19,209 bases of DNA. Origin: HyVt-337 sp964428895. GTDB taxonomy: Bacteria > Planctomycetota > Phycisphaerae > SM23-33. The position numbers and the translations under genes are program-made. The stretch spans positions 1-19,209 of the forward strand of contig CAYRZU010000063.1 in assembly GCA_964428895.1 (NCBI GenBank), read 5' to 3'. Of the stretch, positions 6,614 to 13,069 are shown in pieces. Position 1 is the first letter of the stretch, and the number at the start of each line of letters is the position of its first letter. The notes under the pieces are model-generated. The model was not told the origin of the DNA. It saw only the letters and a program-made list of their open reading frames with translations, and did no database searches.

Positions 6614-7237
6614 TTACTTGCTGTCCTTTTTGCCGTCCTTCTTGGCGTTCTGGACGATTTCGTCGATCAGGCCGTAGGCCAGTGCGTTTTGGGGGCTCAT
6701 GAAACGGTCGCGTTCAGTGTCGGCTTCGACCTTCTCGACCTCCTGCCCGGAGAGCTCGGCCAGGATCTCATTGAGCTGCCGCTTGGCCTTGAGGATTTCC
6801 TCAGCCTGGATCTTGATGTCCGAGGCCTGGCCGGTAACGCCGCCATAGGGCTGGTGGATCATGATCTTGCTGTGCGGCAGGGCGAACCGCTTGCCCTTGG
6901 TGCCGGCAGCGAGAATGACCGCGGCCCCGCTAGCGGCCTGGCCCACACAGTAGGTGGCCACGTCGCAGGTCATGAAGCTCATGGTGTCGTAGATGGCCAG
7001 CGTATCGTCGACCGAGCCGCCGGGGGAATTGATGTAGAGGCTGACATCCCGCTCGGCGTGTTTGGCCTGCATTTCCAGCAGGCGCATAATCAACCCGCCC
7101 GCCGAGGCCGGGCCAATGGGCCCCCACAGGAACACGATTCGCTCGTCGGCCAGACGCTCTTCGAGCGTCATTTCCCGGCGGTTCATATACGACGATTCCC
7201 GCGGGCCGAGAACGAGTGGGTCACGTTGATGATCCAT
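6614..7237 (-). CDS. clpP: ClpP-family protease subunit (second, intact triad)
   Basis: 207 residues from the ATG at 7237, chosen because GGGAG (7246-7250) lies 8 bases upstream. GTG at 7246 and ATG at 7243 are open in frame but too close to that site. The catalytic triad is complete: S103 in GQAASGAAVILAAG, H128 in MIHQP and D177 in TERDRFMS. The substrate-channel and handle regions match ClpP (LYINSPGGSVDDTLAIYDTM; QAEEILKAKRQLNEIL). It differs from classical ClpP at the nucleophile, with AASGAA instead of AASMGA. The C-terminus is short and Lys-rich (NAKKDGKKDSK). It probably forms a hetero-oligomer with the adjacent ClpP, which lacks the Asp. It sits 47 bases after tig, matching the tig-clpP order of many bacteria, but clpX is not present here. 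Confidence 0.93.
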   Translation of the reverse strand: MDHQRDPLVLGPRESSYMNRREMTLEERLADERIVFLWGPIGPASAGGLIMRLLEMQAKHAERDVSLYINSPGGSVDDTLAIYDTMSFMTCDVATYCVGQAASGAAVILAAGTKGKRFALPHSKIMIHQPYGGVTGQASDIKIQAEEILKAKRQLNEILAELSGQEVEKVEADTERDRFMSPQNALAYGLIDEIVQNAKKDGKKDSK

Positions 7238-7284
7238 AAACATCACTCCCAGGAGCGCTGAGGGCGTCCGTGCAAATGAAAAGG

Positions 7285-8853
7285 CTATTCCTTATTGGTC
7301 TTCTTGGCAGCCTTCTTGGCTGTCTTCTTGGCCGTCTTCTTCGCGGCTGTCTTCTTGGCAGCCTTCTTTTCGGTCTTGGCCTCGGCCGCGTCGTCGCTGT
7401 CGGCCTTCTTGGCCGTCTTCTTCTTGGCGGCTTTCTTCTTCGCGGTCTTCTTCTTGGCGGCTTTGGCGTCGCCTTCAGAGTCAGTTTCGGCCTGTTCGGG
7501 GGTCACTTCGGTGACGTCGGCGTCATCCAGCAGCTTGTCCAGGGCCTTCTCTTCGGCCAGAGCAATAGCGACCTGCTGGATCGAGCCGTCCTGGCTGAGT
7601 TCCTGGTACAGCCGTTCCGGCCGACGATTGTAGGCCTGGGCCATCTGGGCGACGCGAGCGTTGATTTCGTCCTCGGAGACTTCGATGCTCTCAGCTTCGA
7701 TGATCTTGCCGAGCACGAACGTCAGTTTCAACTCGCGCTGGGCCTGGGTGGCTACGTCCGCCTGGAGCTTGGTGAGGTTTTCCTCGATCTGCTCGCGGGG
7801 GACGCCTTGCTGGAGCAGCTCCACATAGCGTCGCTGCATCGCCCGCTGGGTGTGCCGAGCGGCCACGCCTTCGGGCAGGTCGAAATCAGTCGCCTCGACC
7901 AGATGCTGGCAGACCTGGTTCCGCATAGCCTGGCGGATGTCGCCTTCGAGCCGGCGGCCCATTTCCGCGGCGAAGAACTCCCGCATGTCATCCATGCCGT
8001 CAAAGCCGAAGTCGGCAGCAAACTCGTCGGTCAGTTCCGGCAGCTGGCGGCCACTGACCTTGCCGATGGTCAGCGTGACGGTCAGGTCCTTGTCCTGCCA
8101 CTGCTCGTTGGGGTGAGCGGGCGGAGCTTTGGTGGTCAGTTCGACGGTGTCGCCTGCGGTCTTGCCGGCCAGGCTGTCGCCCAGGTCCACCAGGGCGAGG
8201 CCCTCGATCTGGCCGGGGCCTACGCGGAGCGACAGACCGGTGCGTTGGACGGTTTCGAGATCGTCACCGGCGATGGTGGCGTCGACGGTGACCATGTCAC
8301 CGGCCGCGGCGGGCGCGTCGGTGTCGTCGTAGGTGGCCTTGGACTGGGCGAGACGGTCGACGTATTCGTTGACACGCTCGTCGGTGACTTCCATGAGGGG
8401 CTTGTCGACTTTGATGCCCTTCAGTTCGGGCAGGTCGAACTCCGGCGCCACTTCGACTTCAAAGCTGTACTCCAGATTGCCGCTGTCGGGCAGTTCGATT
8501 TCGTCGAGTTTCAGATCGGGCTCGCCGAGTGTTTTCAGGTCGGCCTGTTCGAGAGCCTGACCGATGGAATCGCCGATGAGGCTGTTGCGGACGTCGTCGC
8601 CGACGTCTTTGCCGAATCGCTTCTCCAGCAGGCGGCGTGGCGCGTGGCCGATGCGAAAGCCCGGCACTTGGGCCGAGCGAGACAGTTCGCCATACATATC
8701 ATCAAACTTCGCGTCGATCTGGTCACGCGAGACGGTGACGGTGACCTTCTTCTTCAGGGTGCCGGCGTCTTCGACGGCGACGTCAACCTGGAGGCTGTCG
8801 TCGTCCTGGGCGGGGGTATCGACGGCGGGATCGGGTTTGTTCTCTTCGGACAT
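7285..8853 (-). CDS. tig: Trigger factor with Lys/Ala-rich C-terminal tail
   Basis: 522 residues, about 60-90 longer than most trigger factors. This ribosome-bound chaperone meets nascent chains at the exit tunnel. The ribosome-binding domain (about 21-135) has the signature loop VPGFRIGHAP (63-72). A FKBP-type peptidyl-prolyl isomerase domain spans ~180-265 (AGDMVTVDATIAG ... LTVTLTIGKVSGRQLPELTD). A SurA-like helical substrate domain follows to ~455. The last ~65 residues are built of AAKKKTAKK-type repeats, about 26 of them Lys, with a short acidic interruption (ADSDDAAEA). Such tails occur in histone H1-like and some planctomycete proteins and would add strong nucleic-acid affinity (inference). 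AGGAG lies 9 bases before ATG. It is the first gene of the operon and is driven by the promoter at 8971-8999. Confidence 0.95.
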   Translation of the reverse strand: MSEENKPDPAVDTPAQDDDSLQVDVAVEDAGTLKKKVTVTVSRDQIDAKFDDMYGELSRSAQVPGFRIGHAPRRLLEKRFGKDVGDDVRNSLIGDSIGQALEQADLKTLGEPDLKLDEIELPDSGNLEYSFEVEVAPEFDLPELKGIKVDKPLMEVTDERVNEYVDRLAQSKATYDDTDAPAAAGDMVTVDATIAGDDLETVQRTGLSLRVGPGQIEGLALVDLGDSLAGKTAGDTVELTTKAPPAHPNEQWQDKDLTVTLTIGKVSGRQLPELTDEFAADFGFDGMDDMREFFAAEMGRRLEGDIRQAMRNQVCQHLVEATDFDLPEGVAARHTQRAMQRRYVELLQQGVPREQIEENLTKLQADVATQAQRELKLTFVLGKIIEAESIEVSEDEINARVAQMAQAYNRRPERLYQELSQDGSIQQVAIALAEEKALDKLLDDADVTEVTPEQAETDSEGDAKAAKKKTAKKKAAKKKTAKKADSDDAAEAKTEKKAAKKTAAKKTAKKTAKKAAKKTNKE

Positions 8854-8885
8854 CGTTGGAGGCTCCTGTTCATCTCGCCACGACC

Positions 8886-8908
8886 CGATGGGCTCACGCA
8901 GCCCATCG
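8886..8908 (-). promoter_or_regulatory. Hairpin in the tig leader
   Basis: The perfect 9-bp inverted repeat CGATGGGCT / AGCCCATCG has a 5-base loop. It lies about 33-55 bases upstream of the tig start within the predicted ~110-base 5' UTR. It is too far from the Shine-Dalgarno to hide it directly and lacks a U tract. It may stabilise the mRNA or bind a regulator. No known riboswitch fold was recognised. Confidence 0.4.
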
Positions 8909-8970
8909 CCAGCGGCGAGAATAGCCCGCGGCCCATACGATACGCACGGTCGCCGCCGACACAGACGGGC

Positions 8971-8999
8971 AGTGTATGCAAGGGGGTCGGTAGCGTCAA
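8971..8999 (-). promoter_or_regulatory. Sigma-70-type promoter of the tig-clpP-clpP-lipoprotein operon
   Basis: On the minus strand TTGACG (8994-8999) and TACACT (8971-8976) are separated by 17 bases. The predicted start near 8964 gives a leader of about 110 bases before tig. It lies immediately downstream of the DUF255-like ORF stop (9004), so the operon is independent of that gene. Confidence 0.75.
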
Positions 9000-9003
9000 C
9001 GGG

Positions 9004-9288
9004 CTAATCGGCGTCGACCCGGGCCAGGTCGGCCGATCGTTGGCGCAGTTCCGCAACCGTAGTCGCCGGGGCCAAGCAGGCCGACCCACGGCAGACGTAG
9101 GCGACGGGGGCGTCTGCGGCGGCATAGCCGAGCCGGGCGAGCAGGACGGCCTGGGCCGGCTCGGCCGGATCGAATTGCAGAACCATGCCGCCGGGCAGAT
9201 AGCTTCGGCGTGCGGCGTCGGTCAGTTCGCCGGTGGTGGCGTCACCGGCCGGGCTGGCGTTGAATTGCCCGGGGTCAGGTCCTATCAT
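9004..9288 (-). CDS. C-terminal fragment of a DUF255/YyaL-type protein (possible gene remnant)
   Basis: 94 codons from ATG (9286-9288) to TAG (9004-9006). The last ~65 residues, SYLPGGMVLQFDP ... APVAYVCRGSACLAPATTVAELRQ, resemble the extreme C-terminus of DUF255 thioredoxin-domain proteins (YyaL/SPATA20 family), which end in a YVC-x-x-x-x-C-x-x-P motif. Full members are roughly 600-700 residues and carry an N-terminal thioredoxin domain and a glycosidase-like barrel, none of which is present. The upstream side is occupied by the divergent cysteine-desulfurase gene, whose promoter overlaps this 5' end. The ORF is therefore either a remnant left by deletion or a stand-alone mini-protein. There is no properly spaced Shine-Dalgarno (only a G run touching the ATG), which favours a remnant. 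Confidence 0.5.
   Translation of the reverse strand: MIGPDPGQFNASPAGDATTGELTDAARRSYLPGGMVLQFDPAEPAQAVLLARLGYAAADAPVAYVCRGSACLAPATTVAELRQRSADLARVDAD
9260..9288 (+). promoter_or_regulatory. Promoter of the cysteine-desulfurase-family gene
   Basis: TTGAAT (9260-9265) and TATCAT (9283-9288) are separated by 17 bases. The -10 ends 7 bases before the ATG at 9296, so initiation would fall at or one base before the start codon, giving a leaderless transcript. No Shine-Dalgarno is present, consistent with this. Confidence 0.7.
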
Positions 9289-9295
9289 CCCCCGG

Positions 9296-10471
9296 ATGCA
9301 ACGGGTCTACATGGACAATTCGGCCACCAGCTTTCCCAAGCCGCCCGAGGTTACCGAGGCGATGGTGCGTTTTGCTGCCGAGTGCGGCGCGTCGGCAGGG
9401 AGAGGGGCCTACCAAGAGGCCCGCGACTGCGAGCAGATGATTGCCACCTGCCGCCGGCGAGTTGCGGAGCTGATCAACGCCGAATCGCCGGAGCGGATTG
9501 TTTTCGCCATGAACTGTTCGGAGGCGTTAGCCATTGCGATCCGGGGTCTGCTCAATACGACTCCGGGCGGCACGCACGCGATGGCGACGGCCATGGAGCA
9601 CAACTCCGTGCTTCGCCCGCTGAATGCACTGGCGGACCAGACGGACCTGTCGCCTCAGTTCATTCCCTGCGATGGCGAAAGCGGCCTGGTCGATCCGGCG
9701 GATATTCGCGCCGCGATTGAACCGGAGACCAAGCTGATCGCCTGCGTGCACGTCTCGAACGTGACGGGCACGATTCAGCCTGTCGAGGCCATCGCCAAGC
9801 TCGCCCGCGGGCAGGGGGTGGCGACGGTGATCGACTCGGCCCAGGCGGTGGGCCACGTGCCGCTAGACGTTCAGGCCATGGGGGCGGACTTCGTCGCCTT
9901 CCCGGGCCACAAAGGCCTGCTGGGCCCGCTCGGAACGGGCATGCTCTACATTCGGCCGGGCTCGGAAGCCTTGCTGACGACCATGAAGGAGGGCGGCACG
10001 GGGACGATCAGCGAACAGCCCGTGCAACCGGGGACCATGCCCGACCGATTCGAGATCGGCTCACACAACGCTATCGGTCTGGCCGGGCTGTCGGAAGGCG
10101 TTGCCTGGGTCTTGGACAAGGGGGTCGATGCGCTGCGACAACACGACGCGATCCTATGTGAGGCCTTCCTTGAAGGCGCCGCTGCTGTCGCGGGGTTGAC
10201 TGTCTATGGCCCGAAGGATGTCGCGCGCCGAAGCGGCGTGTTTAGCGTGAAGGTTGAGGGCCTGACCCCGGGCGAGTTGGCCGACACGCTGGAGGCCGAC
10301 TTCGGCGTGCTGACGCGGCCGGGCGTGCACTGCGCTCCACTGGCCCACCAGACCATCGGCACGCATCCGGGCGGCACGTGTCGATTGAGCTTCGGTGCGT
10401 TTACCACGCTAGCCGAGGTCGCCCATGCCGCCGACGCGCTGCGCCAGATCGCCGAACGCGCAAGGCGATAG
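9296..10471 (+). CDS. Cysteine desulfurase family protein (class V aminotransferase fold)
   Basis: 391 residues from ATG 9296. This start opens directly with the conserved MQRVYMDNSATSFPKPPEV and follows the promoter; the ATG at 9233 adds unconserved residues. It is a PLP enzyme of fold type I related to SufS/IscS/NifS, which remove sulfur from cysteine to form a persulfide. The Schiff-base lysine is K206 in FPGHKGLLGPLG. A cysteine in the active-site loop, C346 in RPGVHCAPLAH, followed by GTHPGGTCRLSFG, matches the EF2568-like desulfurase subfamily rather than classical IscS. SNVTGTIQP and DSAQAVGHVPLDV are the PLP-ring and phosphate-side motifs. No suf/isc partner genes adjoin it, so the sulfur acceptor is unknown; selenocysteine lyase activity is possible. 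Confidence 0.88.
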   Translation: MQRVYMDNSATSFPKPPEVTEAMVRFAAECGASAGRGAYQEARDCEQMIATCRRRVAELINAESPERIVFAMNCSEALAIAIRGLLNTTPGGTHAMATAMEHNSVLRPLNALADQTDLSPQFIPCDGESGLVDPADIRAAIEPETKLIACVHVSNVTGTIQPVEAIAKLARGQGVATVIDSAQAVGHVPLDVQAMGADFVAFPGHKGLLGPLGTGMLYIRPGSEALLTTMKEGGTGTISEQPVQPGTMPDRFEIGSHNAIGLAGLSEGVAWVLDKGVDALRQHDAILCEAFLEGAAAVAGLTVYGPKDVARRSGVFSVKVEGLTPGELADTLEADFGVLTRPGVHCAPLAHQTIGTHPGGTCRLSFGAFTTLAEVAHAADALRQIAERARR

Positions 10472-10496
10472 CGGCAGGCCCGTCCCGGCGCAAGAC

Positions 10497-10525
10497 AGCG
10501 GGCGGCCCACGAGGGGCCACCCGTT
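10497..10525. terminator. Hairpin between convergent desulfurase and metalloprotease genes
   Basis: The imperfect stem AGCGGGCGGCCC / GGGCCACCCGTT has one C-A mismatch, one G-T pair and an ACGAG loop. It lies 26 bases after the desulfurase stop and 28 bases beyond the metalloprotease stop. U tracts are weak on both sides (plus TTGTTCC, minus CTGTCTTG). It probably acts as a bidirectional terminator. Confidence 0.5.
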
Positions 10526-10552
10526 GTTCCATCCATGTCGCAGAAGAGACAA

Positions 10553-11458
10553 CTATCGCTTGCGGCGACGAATCACCATGGCGGCAGCGGCGACAGCCAG
10601 GAAGGTCATCGAGGCAGGCTCGGGCACCCCGGCCACACCGTTGAAGCCGAAGGTGCTCTGCAGAATGGCCAGGTCCGTCGCGTCGATGACGCCGTCGAAA
10701 TTGGCGTCGGCTTGAGACCAACTTCCGGCCGAGCCGAAATAGCCCTGCATGATGGCCAGGTCGGTGGCGTTGATGACCAGGTCCTTGTTGAAGTCGGGGT
10801 ACATGTCGTACCCGTGGGCCTTGTTGAACATAGCCCGGATGGTCTCGCTGACGTCCATGCGGACGCCTGGCCAAATCGTGGTGGTCATCAGCTCGGAGGT
10901 GTTGGCGGTGTGCCCGTGATCGCCGTTGACCATCGGCACGTTCAGGCCACCGGGATCGAAGGTGTTGCCGACGATCTGCCCCTCCCACCGGTCATACCAA
11001 CTGATGTAGACGTCATCGAACCAGAAGCCGGCGAAATATCCCAGCGCATGTCCCAGCTCGTGGCGGGCGGTGGTGAGCAAATCGTAGCCGCCGAAGCCCT
11101 CGTCGGTCGACGGATCCGGGTCGACGTACCAACTGGCGTCGTGGTTGAAGGCGATATGGTGACCGATCTCGCCCGACCAGGGGTACCAATCGGCGCCGGG
11201 GGTCGATGGCCAGTTCCACAGGTAGGTGACGGCGCCGTAGGAGACACCGGTCTCCCACCCGAAGCCGATGTCGACCGTTCCGGTCATGTTGATGGCGGCC
11301 TCCCATTCGGCGATGGCCCGTTCGACCACGGCTTTCTCAGCGGCGGTCCAGGTATGGAAGGTGTCGTCGTGAAACGTCGGCACGACGTCCAACGCGGTTG
11401 CTTGGCCGGCAAAGGCCAGCAGGATCGCGGCTGCTACTGTAAATGTAAGTGCTCGCAT
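10553..11458 (-). CDS. Secreted metzincin-like metalloprotease with dockerin repeats and PEP-CTERM anchor
   Basis: 301 residues from ATG 11458, supported by AAAGGG 7 bases upstream; an ATG at 11479 is less likely. Residues 1-22 are a signal peptide ending GQATA. Zinc motif HELGHALG lies at 133-140 with H133, E134 and H137. The canonical third ligand position (143) is Ala. A later segment NGDHGHTANTSELMT (178-192) offers H181/H183 plus a Met-turn-like SELM, as in leishmanolysin-type proteases where the third His is displaced. Two Ca2+-binding dockerin-type repeats follow: DFNKDLVINATDLAIMQGYFG-like (222-241) and DANFDGVIDATDLAILQ (251-267). The end VPEPASM, a hydrophobic helix and RRRKR is a PEP-CTERM sorting signal for exosortase processing. 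It probably degrades extracellular protein. Orientation is divergent from ffh. Confidence 0.85.
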   Translation of the reverse strand: MRALTFTVAAAILLAFAGQATALDVVPTFHDDTFHTWTAAEKAVVERAIAEWEAAINMTGTVDIGFGWETGVSYGAVTYLWNWPSTPGADWYPWSGEIGHHIAFNHDASWYVDPDPSTDEGFGGYDLLTTARHELGHALGYFAGFWFDDVYISWYDRWEGQIVGNTFDPGGLNVPMVNGDHGHTANTSELMTTTIWPGVRMDVSETIRAMFNKAHGYDMYPDFNKDLVINATDLAIMQGYFGSAGSWSQADANFDGVIDATDLAILQSTFGFNGVAGVPEPASMTFLAVAAAAMVIRRRKR

Positions 11459-11628
11459 TGGTTGTCCCTTTCCGCTCATCCGGTGAGCCGAGGTGCGTAG
11501 TCTTCGAGCGCAGTGACCTACCCGCCTCCATCACATACATTGTATCCACCGAGGCCACGATCTGGCGCGCCAATATGCGTCAGTTGCCCCCTTCAAGTGG
11601 CCGATCAAAGCTGCTATCCTGCTGACCC

Positions 11629-13056
11629 ATGTTCGAAGCACTGACCGAAAAACTCAACGGCGTGTTCCGACGGATGAGCGGCCGCGGCCGAATCAGCGAG
11701 GACAACGTTCGCGAAGCCATGCGCGACGTTCGCCAGGCCTTGCTCGAAGCCGACGTCAATTATCAGGTCGCCAGGGACTTCTGCCAGCGCGTGACGGACA
11801 AAGCCGCCGGCACGGAAGTGATCCAATCGCTCCATCCGGGCGAGCTGATGGTCAAGATCGTCCATGACGAACTGACCGAGCTGATGGGCCCGGTGGACGC
11901 TCGGATCTACTACGTGTCGCCGCCGCCGACGATCATCATGATGGCGGGCCTACAGGGCTCGGGCAAGACCACCTCTTGTGCCAAGTTGGCGCAGTTCATG
12001 ATGAACGAGGGCAAGAAGCCCATGATGGTCGCCTGCGACCTGCAGCGACCTGCCGCCGTGGATCAGTTGGCGGTCCTAGGCGATCAGTTGGGCATTCCGG
12101 TGTTCAAGATCGAGGGGGAGAAGAACCCGGTCAAGGTCTCGCGTCAGTCGCTCAAGGCCGCCCGCGAGCATGACTGCGACGTGATCATCATCGACACCGC
12201 CGGTCGCCTGCACATCGACGAGGAGATGATGAAGCAGGCCGAGGACATCGCCTCAGCGGTTCGGCCGCACCAGATCTATCTGGTTTGTGACTCGATGACG
12301 GGTCAAGACGCCGTCAACAGCGCCAAGGAATTCAACGAGCGCCTCGAACTGGACGGCGTGATTCTGACGAAGTTTGATTCCGACGCCCGTGGCGGCGCGG
12401 CGCTATCAGTCAAAGCCGTCACCGGCAAGCCCATTAAGTTCATGGGCACCAGCGAGAAGATGGACGGGCTGGAGGCCTTCCACCCGGACCGGATGGCCGG
12501 CCGTATCCTGGGCATGGGCGACGTGGTCAGTCTGGTCGAAAAGGCTCAGCAGGAGTTCGATGAAGACCAGGCCGTCAAGATGCAGGAGAAGATGGCCAAG
12601 GGCGCCTTCACGCTGACGGACTTCCTGGACCAGATGCGGAAGGTCCAGAAGATGGGGTCGATGAAGGACCTGTTGAAGCTCATGCCCGGCATGGGCGGCC
12701 AACTCGACGCGATGCAGATGGACGACGGCGAGCTGAAGCAGATGGAGGCCATCATCCTGTCGATGACGCCGGGCGAGCGGGAGGACCCGTCGGTGCTGGA
12801 GGCGTCGCGCCGTCGGCGGATCGCCCGCGGCAGCGGCTGCGAGCCTCAGGACGTGTCGGTGCTGGTCAAGCAATTCACGCAGATGTCGCACATGATGAAG
12901 CAGATGGCGGGCATGGGCGGCAAGGACCGGGCCCGGTTCGCTCAGCAGATGGCTCAAATGGGCGCCGGCGGGGGCCAGATGAAGTACAAGGTCAAGCAGC
13001 GCAGCCACCGGCTGACCAAGAAAGAGCGGGCCAAGCGGAAGAAGAAGCGGCGATAG
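11629..13056 (+). CDS. ffh: Signal recognition particle protein Ffh (SRP54)
   Basis: 475 residues. This GTPase binds signal sequences on ribosomes and, with the 4.5S/SRP RNA, delivers them to FtsY at the membrane. The N domain is residues 1-95. The G domain has the P-loop GLQGSGKTT (107-115), DLQRPAAVDQL, DTAGRL (189-194) and TKFD (247-250, with TKFDSDARGG instead of the common TKLDGDARGG). The M domain (about 300-450) is Met-rich (MRKVQKMGSMKDLLKLMPGM) and contains the RNA-binding SRRRRIARGSG-like helix as ASRRRRIARGSG. The C-terminus is very basic (RLTKKERAKRKKKRR). There is no Shine-Dalgarno. TATCCT at 11615-11620 ends 8 bases before the ATG with only a poor -35, so the mRNA may be leaderless. 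It converges with the kinase gene across 13 bases. Confidence 0.97.
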   Translation: MFEALTEKLNGVFRRMSGRGRISEDNVREAMRDVRQALLEADVNYQVARDFCQRVTDKAAGTEVIQSLHPGELMVKIVHDELTELMGPVDARIYYVSPPPTIIMMAGLQGSGKTTSCAKLAQFMMNEGKKPMMVACDLQRPAAVDQLAVLGDQLGIPVFKIEGEKNPVKVSRQSLKAAREHDCDVIIIDTAGRLHIDEEMMKQAEDIASAVRPHQIYLVCDSMTGQDAVNSAKEFNERLELDGVILTKFDSDARGGAALSVKAVTGKPIKFMGTSEKMDGLEAFHPDRMAGRILGMGDVVSLVEKAQQEFDEDQAVKMQEKMAKGAFTLTDFLDQMRKVQKMGSMKDLLKLMPGMGGQLDAMQMDDGELKQMEAIILSMTPGEREDPSVLEASRRRRIARGSGCEPQDVSVLVKQFTQMSHMMKQMAGMGGKDRARFAQQMAQMGAGGGQMKYKVKQRSHRLTKKERAKRKKKRR

Positions 13057-13069
13057 GGCTCGGGCGGGG

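Noticed and set aside
7270..9720. 816-codon open frame on the plus strand
   Set aside because: It is antisense to tig and crosses into the desulfurase gene out of frame. Its leucine/phenylalanine-rich start is the complement of the Lys/Ala tail, and it has no recognisable domain.
11480..11628. TACAAT on the minus strand near 11538-11543 as a metalloprotease promoter
   Set aside because: The -10 is good but no acceptable -35 lies 16-18 bases upstream, so it was not annotated.
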